NCBI GenBank assembly: GCA_036971615.1
Contig: JAYKKR010000005.1
Span: 682,001-746,000 of the forward strand
Source: Amyloporia xantha
Lineage: Eukaryota; Basidiomycota; Agaricomycetes; Polyporales; Adustoporiaceae
Direction of reading: 5' to 3'
Length of the DNA: 64,000 bases
Position 1 is the stretch's first letter. Each line of letters starts with the position of its first letter. The notes below the pieces were generated by a model. The model searched no databases. It had not been told where the DNA came from and worked only from the letters and a program-made list of their open reading frames with translations. The position numbers were made by a program, and so were the translations under genes. Positions 11,810-22,034 of the stretch are shown here, piece by piece.

Positions 11810-13976
11810 TTTGGAGAAGGTCGCGTCGAACAGAGTTTCACCCACATACTATATGCAAGCAGCACAAGGTTTGGACACCGCATATGTGAGATCATACCAC
11901 TTTAGCCGCCGTGTGCCGCGCGGGAGAGTACCCAACGCATATAGTGTGGGCATAAGGCGATGATTATGGCAGTACGAAGCTCCGGCGTTACTATATGAAT
12001 GATCAATGGAAGCAAGAAGACCAGTGCACTCTAACCTGGAATATTGTCTCGTTGTCAATAATGAGCCATGAGTCTATGATTACTGCGGAGCCCACCTCCT
12101 TACGCGGCACTTTCCACGGAATCTCAATCCATGCGGCGTGTTTATTCTGGGCTGATAAACCGCAGGACTCAGACTGCAATAAGTGTAGCACAGCTCATTC
12201 TGCTGCGCTGTGGACCCGCGTAGGACTAGGACAGTCAATATTGGTACATTCGAGTCGCTGCAAGCCTAGGCCTGCAGGCTTAGGCGGCGAAAGATCGCAA
12301 AGAAGGCAAGGATATGAACAATACTCGGCAGAATGACCCAGTCGACCGCATAACGGAGCCCTCCTACCATAGACAAGAAGACAGGTGATTCATCTTATCT
12401 GCTAGAGTTTAGACGACAGGGAATCGGATGCCCATTTGAGGTTCTACAAATACCCATGGAGGAACATGTCTGCTCGAGAGTCGAGAACGCGGAAGACAGA
12501 TCAACCACGCCGGCGGTACCCTGGGCGCCGGCGCTCCCTAGAGATCTATCAGCATAGCTGGAAATTGACTCGGAATTGAAATTACTGAATGTTACGAACC
12601 TGTACGTATCGTGGTCACAGCCAACCGTGGCAATGCACGATGCAGAAATCAAAAGTCTGAAGTGTTAGAGATCGCGCATAGCATCCAATTGTATACAGCA
12701 AGACCACTCTATGACATTATTTATCGTTGAAAATGTTGTACGCGCAAGTTTGGGCTTATCACGGGTTTGAGTCTCAGGTTCTGATCCTAGGTCACATGAT
12801 TGGAGCGCCTCATTCCCTTTATAGTAATGTCGGGCTTATTTCGCGCGGCGGCGCTCTGCTTAGCTAATACATTTTCCGATAATTGAAGAGTCAATGCTTA
12901 TCCGTTCTCATGCTTTGAGTGCCAGCGGCACACAGAGAAATGTATACAGTGATAAATGATAGTTCATAATGACATGAAATTGCTATAATAGGTAGAAGTG
13001 CCCGTGTACATATACCAATTTTATTAGGCCTGCATCAATCACACCCCATCGGATTCGGGGCCTATTGTAACTGAAAAGCGCTCAAATACGGATATGGTTA
13101 TTCGACAATAAAATTCATTCACTACAGGTCACAGTGGGATATATTTCTTTCTACTCCAGGCTGAAGGATTTCCACTGCAAGAAAATTAAATTTGTATCAT
13201 TGTACTTTCTACACTATCCATTCACATTAAAACATAGATGCATTACAGTCTGACATCCAGGAAGAGACAACTATTGTCGTAATAGTACTACTGACTCCCG
13301 ACTCCGCCGAGCGCATCATTGGGCGTCTATAATTTGCCTTGCCATAAGCGGTAGGCGCTGGTAGCTTTGTCATCGATGGGCGCCCAAGACTCCAACCTGA
13401 ACCAGAATCACGTGATCTGGGATTCAAACCTCGTTTATATTAAACAACGATAAATACACTCATACCACTCGTTGGACCAATACAGGCCTGGTACGTTCGT
13501 CGTTCGCTGTCGAATTAAGATCGTATCTTCTACCAAACGACTGGAAATAATGATCTATGAGCTTTAACGAGCTTCCCGAAACCTGTGGTGCAGCCTGGAA
13601 ATGAATATCTTTCCGACTGCGTGCAACTCATATTCAGTCGCGTCGACATTAGAGGTCCCCCTAACTAGGTGGAACCGTCGCGCCTGCAAACTCAGAATAC
13701 AAATGAAACGATATACAGTGATTCGTACCAGGTATCTATTCATTCGGATACATTGACGGGCATGTGCTGTAACACGTCCAAAGCTCAGTACATCAGCCTA
13801 CTTTCGACACGGTGTTACAGGATTCAGCAAGAGAACAGACATCGGCATGCGGCGATGCAGACCGACATCGGCGAAGCACTGCAGGCGAAATGATAAGAAC
13901 GGAATAAAGATGCAGAAACATCACACCCAGCAACGCAGAAAAATCACCAAAACCGGTACCTCGCACTTCATTTTTT
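11810..13976. other. intergenic, upstream of kinase-GEF gene
   Basis: About 2.2 kb separate the kinase-GEF start from the stop of the bZIP gene. Minus-strand frame 12395-12652 is Ser-rich and could be an unlinked non-coding frame or a 5' exon; I found no splice path that adds it to the kinase gene. From 12,700 the sequence is AT-rich without any supported coding potential. Confidence 0.4.
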
Positions 13977-15050
13977 TCAATTATCGTCCCTGCCTCCGTC
14001 CTCGTCGTCCCTGCTCCTCTTTGTTCCCGCTGTAGCTCCTGGTGCCTGGCCCGTAGTCGCTCCAACTTGCTGCTGCTGCACGGCTCCCACTCCTGTCACG
14101 CCCACAACCAGTCCCTTCAGCCAGCCGTTTTCCCTCCGCAACGCCTCGCACTCCTTCTCAAGCTCGCTCACTCGTACCTCCAGCTCTTTCGCCTTCCTCT
14201 CCAAGGCAGCTTCTCGCTCCTTCTTCTTCAACCGGAACCGCGCGGACGCCGCGGTGTTGCGCCGGCGCTTATCCTCCGCCGCGGTCATGGGAGTCTCTGA
14301 CTCCTTCTCTTCAACGTCTGGGCTCTCGGGTGGGGACTGGTCGATGGACGAGAAGGATGGACGGGCCGTTCTAGCGCGCTTCGGGGCAGAAGGGGTGGAC
14401 TGCTGGGGTTGCTGCTGGTGCGATGCTGGGGGAATAGGGGCAGCAGATTGGGCCAGTGGTAGATTCGCGGAGGGATTGACATGCGGAGGCAAGAAGTTCG
14501 CCGCATGCATAGACAGTAGTTGTGCAATAGAATTGGCGTTCGCTGCCTGCGGGGGCACTTGTTGTATGGGCGGAATGAGGAACGGATCTATTCCCATACC
14601 CGCGAGAAGACTGCCGATGTCTAGGGGCAGCTGAGCTCCAGAGCCTCCTGGACCTGCGGCACCAGTGGATGAAGTAGGATGACCATTGTGGGCGACGCCG
14701 GTGGGAGGCAGAACGGTCCCCGTTACGACGTTCTCATGGGCGTTCGTCTCCGCGATACCTGCCCTGCTCTGCGAGTCATCCTCTGCATCATTGTAGCGCT
14801 CCAGGTCGTCGTCGCCCGAGTCTATCCCGCTTGTCTTCTTTCTATCACCGCCGGAAGACTTTTTGGCGCTATCGCTCACAGGTAGTCCGAGAGGCTCGTC
14901 GGACTGAAAATTGAGGTTCGTCCATAGATCGAGTTGTGCATTAAGCTCGGGGAAAGGAGGCAGCGAGAGCAAGTCTGCGTCGGACAGATAGGAAGGGGTG
15001 GGCGGTGAAGGATGAACTATGTTCAGTCCTTGCAAATGTGATGGAGCCAT
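13977..15050 (-). CDS. bZIP transcription factor, CYS3/MetR-like
   Basis: This is an uninterrupted frame of 357 aa. The C-terminal third carries a classic basic region and zipper: DKRRRNTAASARFRLKKKER (about residues 265-285), followed by leucine-spaced heptads LERKAKELEVRVSELEKE and LRRENGWLKGLV. The NTAASARFR signature with KKK is that of the Neurospora CYS-3 / Aspergillus MetR group, which turn on sulfur-assimilation genes, rather than the GCN4 or AP-1 groups. The N-terminal two thirds are disordered, rich in Pro, Ser, Gln and Asp, with acidic and Gln/Pro tracts suitable for activation. A mitochondrial cysteine synthase lies about 25 kb to the right, but no regulatory link can be shown from the sequence. 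The bZIP call is certain; the sulfur role is inferred from the basic region. Confidence 0.93.
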   Translation of the reverse strand: MAPSHLQGLNIVHPSPPTPSYLSDADLLSLPPFPELNAQLDLWTNLNFQSDEPLGLPVSDSAKKSSGGDRKKTSGIDSGDDDLERYNDAEDDSQSRAGIAETNAHENVVTGTVLPPTGVAHNGHPTSSTGAAGPGGSGAQLPLDIGSLLAGMGIDPFLIPPIQQVPPQAANANSIAQLLSMHAANFLPPHVNPSANLPLAQSAAPIPPASHQQQPQQSTPSAPKRARTARPSFSSIDQSPPESPDVEEKESETPMTAAEDKRRRNTAASARFRLKKKEREAALERKAKELEVRVSELEKECEALRRENGWLKGLVVGVTGVGAVQQQQVGATTGQAPGATAGTKRSRDDEDGGRDDN

Positions 15051-16531
15051 CGTTATTGGTGTGATTGGGTTGGAGGTAGCGGATTGGCGCTGTCCTATCG
15101 TATGGGTGAGTAGTCTTTACTTTGGAAGCGCACCCCCGAGTGCTTGCGGTATACGCAGGGGGAGCGAGCGGGCTGGAGTAACGGTTGGCACTACTGCTCG
15201 AGGGTGGGATGCTAAGCAGAGAAGGAGAACGGCATGTGTACGTTCCTGGGGGATTTGAAGAGAGCGTGCCCGACGTTAGCGCGCACAGGGTCGAAATTGG
15301 GTGGGGCCAATTGGAGGAGCAGGGAGAAGCCTGATCGCTGACTCAGCTTCTATCGGACCGGACAAAATCGGTTTGCTTGCCCCTCGTCCTTGCGCGCATC
15401 GATGTTACAATGTCGTTTGCCTCTATCGCCGCACGCACACTAAGTACATGCCTAACGACCTTGATCTCCCGCCAACGTCGACGCTCTTCGTGAACGGTTC
15501 AACGAGACATATCCGCCCGTCAGGGAAGAAAGGGGCGCATCTGACTCATAAGTGAAGTCAGGGCAATTTTTCAGCCACAACAGATCGATCAGTATTCCTA
15601 TACCCGCCCGAGGTCTCAAATCGATTAGATACCAAGTTGACATTGCCAAGAGGCGTCAAAGAAAAGGCTTCCGGGAAGTCGGTAGTTTCCCTCCCGATAT
15701 ATTACGAGGCGAACTGCTACACACGTCCGAGATCCTATGTGATCGCTTTCGCGAAATGAATGAAGTGTTCAGGATCAGTGGTGTACATAGTATAGCTCAT
15801 TGTACTCCTGCCTCCTACCAGGTCGAATAGTACTAGTACTAGGACGAACGTGCCATGGTGGCCTATTGCAGAGCTGGCCAGATTTGACCGCATGACCCCT
15901 ATAAAGAAGAAGTAGCAGAGATAAGGGACATAGCACAAACCAGGTGAACACTTCGGAAGTTCTCTGCCCAGGCGAACTCGCACGGTCGAGAGTACAGCAC
16001 ACATCTGCGGACAGTGAAGAACGCTTTAGTCTCACCAGAGTTGACTTCATAGTTAGCAGCATAACGGAGACGAACGGGATCACATACATCCCCGCGTCCA
16101 ACTCGCGCTTCTTATCTTAATGGGTCAACTGTGGCCCGTGGGACGTATTCAGCACTAGGCTGTTGAATCCGCTTGTAATGTGGTCCGTGTCCACCCGTAC
16201 GGGGCAGTAGGCGATGTCAACGGATAGTGGGGTAGTCTGCTCCTTCGTTCTTTCTGATGGCCGGGTACTAGATGGAGGTATGCGGAAACATCACATTCTT
16301 GCAGTGCCGTCGAATGCGTGGCCTGAGCTTGATGCCCGACCAACTTGCATCATCGACAACAGGTGAGAGTCCACGCCGTATCGCTGCAAATGCCGGTGAC
16401 GTCAGGTAGACGAGCGTTCTCCGAAGATGAACATGCGGATGGCAGTGAGAACAGGACGGAAGCGCAAGAAGTCGCAGCGGAGGAATCGATGCAGACTGGT
16501 CATGCCATCATGAGTTCAGAAGCGAGAAGGC
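15051..16531. other. intergenic, possible relic of a membrane protein
   Basis: The first part is the upstream region of the bZIP gene. On the minus strand between 16,100 and 15,735 two overlapping frames are hydrophobic in alternation (WFVLCPLSLLLLLYRG in one and GTFVLVLVLFDLVGG in another). That could be a decayed polytopic membrane protein or chance. No intact gene is supported. Confidence 0.3.
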
Positions 16532-17099
16532 GTCCCGATAGGACCCCCGAAAATCCCCTAAGAGGTCCGATCCCGGACCCCCAAAAAAGGGCCCTCCAGG
16601 AGCGAAATGTTCGATCCAAATTTGTCCAAATCCCCAAAATTGGGCCTCGAAAACTGGAAATGTTGCATGCCTAAGACCCCCAAAAACCTGGCATCTCGAG
16701 GGAGGTTCGGTCCCGGGACCCCCAAAAATCGCGTCGTCCGATGAGTCGGCGACTTAAGCATGACTGTCCCGGAGTCTGGCCGTGCATATAATAGAACCGA
16801 ACGACTATTTTCGGCCATATGGGCCACGCAATACTGGTGTAGCAGACCCCCATGGCTACCCTAAAAGGGAAAATACATCCGCGCACCAGCGAATGTCATC
16901 CATTTCTGATTAGTCAGCACCGGAGACTAGTCCGTGCTGTGGGCGCTTATTTGAAGTTCGATCCCCATAAACCCCCAAATTTGGCCCATTTTTTGGGACC
17001 TTAGATGCCAAATCCCCAAATTTGGCCCAAAGTGACCCCCAAAATTGGGCACCAGCGGGATCGGACCTCTTAGGGGATTTTCGGGGGTCCTGTCCCGAT
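16532..17099. mobile_element. non-autonomous TIR transposon 1 (hAT-like), 552 bp
   Basis: The element itself spans 16540-17091. Its ends are a perfect 35-bp terminal inverted repeat starting AGGACCCCCGAAAATC and ending GATCCC. It is flanked on both sides by the direct repeat GTCCCGAT (16532-16539 and 17092-17099), an 8-bp target-site duplication. There is no transposase frame; the interior consists of repeated C-runs with AAATTTGG or AAAATTGGG. An 8-bp duplication is known for hAT, P and Merlin elements; hAT is the commonest in fungi. The intact ends and duplication suggest a fairly young insertion. A second element at 62,767 has the same terminal AGGACCCC. Confidence 0.9.
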
Positions 17100-17828
17100 A
17101 CTCCTTCGTCGAGACGAGCCCTGGGGTTTCTCGCAGCGCAGCTCGCGTGGGCTTCGAAATCGACGAATCGCGCGTGTATCTGCGGCTCAGACACTGGTGC
17201 CGACCGATGGGTCTCTTCCACCCCAGTGACACCATGCCCGCCCTGCAAATAGCGAAATAAGCTACGCTCACCTCGCAGAGTGTGCACCCAGCCGCAGAGA
17301 AGACTTGACTAGAGCCTAGAATGACATAGCTAGCGTTCGTGCGAGAGTTCTCATGAGTGAGGCGGCCTAGCCAAGCTGAGATTACCTAGAAGCATAGTGA
17401 TCAGATTTGGCCGTACCTCCTTGCAATTGACCGGATATGAGTGGCCAGCATGAGTTGCGAACCAGGACGATGTTACTAGAACCCGGCTCAGCTGCCCTGG
17501 ATCTCGAAGCCACTTCGGAGCAGTTCGTTGCATAAAGAGGGCGTTCTCCGAAGTTCTTGCTCGAGACACAGCAGGAATCATTAGAGAGCAGCTCACGGAA
17601 ACATTCCAGAACTCGGGCGGAAGCCCGATGACGGTATTTGAAGAGAGTCAAAGGTCAACGTTGAAAGTTTGAACGTTAAGGGCTGCTCTTGGGCGTGGCT
17701 TGGATGACTCAGCATATCTGGTTTCCCCGCAAATTGCCAATTATGGCGATGATTAGTCTAGCACAACTCTTGACCTCACCACCACCGACTGTAACTCACC
17801 GTCAAGCTTTCATATCCCACGTACATAT
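17100..17828. other. intergenic, upstream of CWC24
   Basis: The region between transposon 1 and the CWC24 start holds no supported gene. The last 80 bases before 17829 are C/T-rich, as in many basidiomycete promoters. Confidence 0.4.
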
Positions 17829-18939
17829 ATGTCGACAACAGAAGGAGTAACGGTACCGTTTTTCAAAAAGAAAGGCAGGGGGCGTCCGACGACGGCTCGC
17901 AAACGGTCTGCATCTCCACCCGCAAGCGCGCTCACGGTTCCTGTACCATCTTCGTCCAAGTCTGAGGTCGTGCTTCCCTCGCGCAAACAGACAGCCAATC
18001 TTCTCAGTGCAGGCACAAAGCGGACAGTCTCACAGAGGGACGATGATGGGTATGAGGAAGAACCTGAGAAAGAAGGCCCAGATGTGAAGTGGACTGCCGC
18101 GGGTTCGCACATGAACGCGGCTCTGGAGATTCTGCAGGGCGACGAGGCTCAGGAGCTCCTCGCAAAGAGGCAGAGGAAGGATAAGGGCGATGATGATGAT
18201 GAGGAAGTCCCGGACGACGGACTGTATCGAGGACAGAAGGCATACGCGAACCATATCAAGAAGAACCAGGAGGTGCCCAAGGCGATGAGAGTTGGGCCGC
18301 AAAGATCGAATAACAGCACGATTCGTACAGTCACTATTGTCGACTACCAGCCTGATGTGTGCAAGGACTACAAAGGTTTGTTAAATTCTGTCGTGCTGAG
18401 CGTTGTTAATTAATCTATGTCTTTCAGAGACCGGATATTGTGGATACGGTGATACGTGTAAATTCCTGCACGATCGTGGAACATGTGAGTATCACGCATG
18501 TCTGTTGTGGAAATATGTGGCTCATACAGTTCTTTGATTAGACTTGGCCGGATGGCAGCTCGATAAGTTGGCAGCAAACCCACAAAAACAGGCCGAGGAT
18601 GTTTCAGACTCTGACTCCGATGAGGACATTCCGTTCGCTTGCATCATTTGCCGTAAGCCATATACAGATCCTGTCGTCACCCGCTGTGGTCACTACTTCT
18701 GTTCGGCATGCGCGATAAAGCGGTTCTCCAAAACGCCGAAATGTGCGGCATGTGGGGCGCCCACTGCGGGTATATTCAACCGCGCAGACAAGGTCATTGA
18801 CAAGATGAACAAGAAACGGGAACAGGATGAAGACAACGAGGGTGAAGAGGGCGATAATGTCAAGGGAGTCGAGATCGAGGGTTTACAGCAAAGGAATGAT
18901 AACGAAAGCGGGGAAGATGATGAAGACGAAGACGATTAA
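17829..18939 (+). CDS. CWC24: pre-mRNA splicing factor CWC24 (CCCH + RING)
   Basis: Three exons: 17829-18375, 18428-18484 and 18542-18939, with introns of 52 and 57 nt. The protein has a basic, low-complexity N-terminus ([20 protein letters not shown]), a conserved middle ([14 protein letters not shown], then [19 protein letters not shown]), a CCCH zinc finger assembled across the first junction ([20 protein letters not shown]) and a RING finger ([20 protein letters not shown], then CSACAIKRF and CAACG). This order and spacing are diagnostic of CWC24 / human RNF113A, a component of the Bact spliceosome that acts at the 5' splice site before the first catalytic step. The C-terminus is acidic (EDDEDEDD). 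The protein has family length and all zinc ligands are present. Confidence 0.95.
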
Positions 18940-21175
18940 GTTGTGTCCTTTTCCATGACCGTCACTTCTAGATTATACGGCTTCCGTGGAATATGGTAGC
19001 GTGCGTGTCAACCGTGTGTAGACTCCACATATAGCTATGCTGACGGAAATTGACGGCGCGATTTTCCCCCATAGATTTTTATTTATTTTGAGCGAGTCCG
19101 AGATGTGCGGTAATAAACCCGTTTCAGCTATCCCTGATCATCAGTTTAACGATTACATTGACTCACTATCAGGCCATGGAAGCCGCGGTGGTCCCTCTCA
19201 TTGCGCATGCCCATCTCTTCAGAAGACGGGACATTTCCTTATGCAGCTGGAGCCTGGCCTGATGATCAATTCCCGAACCTCAATTTTCTACATGCATTAT
19301 TCACGGCGCGCGACCGCGGAGAGCCGAGGAGAACTTTGGGGACGTTTATGAACGGCCAAGTCGTGCAGAAGAGGTCTCAAAGTCCGAAATACCGGTTATT
19401 GGACGGCAGGTTCTTGAGATGTCACCTCCCCGGCCTTCACGCGCATCAGCGCCTATTTTATGCTTATAGTGCAGGTTGGGAAATGCGTCCGCCATATGGA
19501 CGCGACTTCTGACTTCTTCGTAGCTGATAATGCGATGACATCGGACAGGGACAATGATCTCGGTTCCCTGGGACCTTCACAGCAGCTTGTTTCATGCGCT
19601 GCGGAGAGCAGGTGACGTGAGCTTAGGAGACCACCCATGTCATTTGTATACCAGACCAGAAGAGAGCGTGAGTGTTTGAAGTACTTCCCTGTGTGCCTGC
19701 GGATTTAGCCTCGATGAGTGGAGTTGGACAGCTATCTGAGCCAAATCCTCGGAGCAGGTAGCGACAAGGGTAATGCACCGTGTGCACCGTCCATGTACGA
19801 TTTGAACAGTGATGTTCTCTAGAGCCTATTCATGTCCGTTCCCGCTTGGCGTCCGAAAGAAAATTCTCACTCGCGGGCAGGACGGCATAGCATCCTCGCA
19901 TGGTTAAATGAGCGCGATTTGCGCGGATTGTTCCTCCACCTGATCTAATCGTAGTTTCCGATTAACGACGGACTATTCGTTTCAGTCGACGCAGATCCGA
20001 CTCACTATGCTCCGGACAGTATGCTCCGACTCCTTCGAGCCAACGGATGTATCACTTTTAACGACAAAGTACCGCTGACCACTGTCTCAAAATATACACT
20101 GGCTACCCTGCAGAACATTTTTATACGATCATGACATTGACACATGTCTAGTGTTTCAAAGCCATCTTTCTGGAATCGAACAGCCTCTGGTGAGTCTCCG
20201 GTCTGAACTGTAAAAAATTGCATACCGCCAAATAATCTTTCCCAGCGGTCACTAATGTTAATGATGAAGCGTCTTGTACACGTCACCGACATCGTTCCTT
20301 ATGGCCCATCATAATGCACCGCACCTAGCGAAGGTGATGGAATCGGGATAGCTCGCCGTTTGCCATGTGGAAGCTTGTCTCCGAGGCGTACGTGACGTGT
20401 ACGTGATAGATAGGGGAGCGTGGATCATTGTTAATCGGTAAAAGCCCATGGCTCAACAAGGTAACGGTGTCTTGAATATTATAGGAAAGCTCCTTCGCTG
20501 CTTCTCAAAAAGAGCCGCTTCGAGGTACACCGTGTCGGTTCACTCAGTTACTACCAATCGCGTGCTGCTAATCGGGGATTCTATCGGGGATTCTGACTTC
20601 TTTATGAAATCTTAGATGCATGCTTAGAGCTCAACGGTAATCCAAGTTGATTAAGTTTCCGTCGTCGCACGCGCCCTGTCGGCTGCTCGAAAATCACAGC
20701 TTTTTATTTTCTTTCAACGCATTCACTGGATGAACCATTCGTCGCGTCGAAGATGTTCAGGTTGCAGGTCTAGATCCTGATACATTGACCAAGGCCTCGG
20801 CTGCCTTTGTGCACAATACGTTCGACCGCAGCATGGCCAATTTGGAATGGTATGTAATTTGATCATGCCGCACCGGATCGCGCGCTCTATTGGGGAGAAG
20901 ATGTTTTGGCAATGTGACGGGTGTCTGATGTATAGTGAGCATATACTGACGGCGAAAAAGTGTACATTAGGAAGCAGGTGCGGGCGCACGGTCAAGAAAT
21001 AGATCGATGATTCAGGTTACAAAGCACATGACTATTTGGCTAATACATTACAAAAACTCGACGTTCAAGAAAGCTTGCAACCGGTGTACTCGCGTTCGGG
21101 ATAAATATGCACTATAAGTAGTCTGCAGTATTAATGTGCCAGACGAAAACCGAGACGACATTACATTCAGATCCC
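18940..21175 (+). other. coding-like fragments of unknown identity
   Basis: Several plus-strand pieces look protein-like but do not join into a gene. They include FPYAAGAWPDDQFPNLNFLH (about 19,240), AENFGDVYERPSRAEEVSK (about 19,335), DFFVADNAMTSDRDNDLGSL (about 19,510), a segment with DADPTHYAPDSMLRLLRANG (about 19,990) and LDPDTLTKASAAFVHNTFDR (about 20,780) followed in another frame by MFWQCDGC. Frames change and stops interrupt without good splice sites throughout. I do not recognise the family. A diverged, multi-exon or decayed gene is possible; chance frames are the alternative. Confidence 0.3.
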
Positions 21176-22034
21176 TCAAGACGGTGGCATCTTGTCGCAT
21201 CCGTTGTCGAGGTGTCGCTTCAGCGAGTCAGCTCGGCTGAACTCCTTCCGGCAATATGAGCACGTATGCGACGTGAGCATGTGCTGGCTCTCGAAATGCC
21301 GTTTTCGATCATGCGGACGCGAGAAGGTCCGGTCGCATTTGTCGCATGGGTAGCGCTCGACGCCTGGTGAGGGCGAGGACGGAGGAGGGATGACGATGTT
21401 ACTGCCGGAGGTCGCACCCCGCGAGGAGGCGTACTGCTGTGACTGCATCGTCTGTGCAGCGTATTGCGGTGACTGCATTGTCTGCGCAGGAGTCGGTATA
21501 TATCGAGGCATATGTTGCGCAGGATAGGAGGTAGCGGCGAGTCCATACTGGGCGGACGGGTCTATTGGCCCATATGACTGACTCCCACGAGAAGCCGACT
21601 GGCCGGTCGCATATGACCCCGGTCTTTGGTGACCCTGTCGATCGTGGCCGGACGACGGATTGACGTTCGTGAAGGGCAGGTGGCGCAGAGGCTGTCCGGA
21701 GGCTGGAGTCGCACATGTGAACACAGGATAAGCGGCAACCCTATCCAGACGTACCATTAAACGCGCCCTGCTGGCCTGTCGGAGTCTGGGAGTAATGAGA
21801 AGGCGGCTGCCCCTGCAAATACTGTGACTGAGGTACGCTCATCGGAGAATTCTGATGGTAGCTTTCATAAGGATAGGCCTGAAAACCAGCGGATTGACCG
21901 GATGCATAGTATTGAAGCGAGTCTGCAGCAGGCGCAAGTGAATGCTGATATCGGGAAGAGTTGGTAGTGGACGAAAGACTCTGCCGGTTCTGGCTGCCAC
22001 CCTGTGTCTGCCCGGGGAGATTATATTGGTCCAT
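21176..22034 (-). CDS. C2H2 zinc-finger transcription factor
   Basis: Two exons, 22034-21755 and 21702-21176, are joined by a 52-nt intron (GTACGT to CCAG), giving about 268 aa. The N-terminal 190 residues are disordered, rich in Gln, Ser, Tyr and Pro, with a short tandem repeat (AQTMQSPQYAAQTMQSQQYA). The C-terminus has two adjacent zinc fingers: CDKCDRTFSRPHDRKRHFES (C2H2) and CSYCRKEFSRADSLKRHLDN, whose last ligand is Cys rather than His (C2HC). The protein ends soon after the second finger (DKMPPS). Such C-terminal two-finger proteins are common sequence-specific regulators in Agaricomycetes; the target genes are unknown. The start is the first ATG of an open frame (MDQYNLPGQTQGG). Confidence 0.88.

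Noticed and set aside
13370..13490. B-box-like GGTTTGAATCC on the minus strand, suggesting a tRNA
   Set aside because: The T-stem has mismatches and no acceptor stem or D-arm can be paired around it.
14254..14634. 126-aa plus-strand frame
   Set aside because: It is the antisense shadow of the Pro/Ser/Gln-rich part of the bZIP gene.
15735..16101. hydrophobic minus-strand frames as a membrane protein gene
   Set aside because: Hydrophobic segments lie in different frames without splice sites to join them; kept only as a note on a possible relic.
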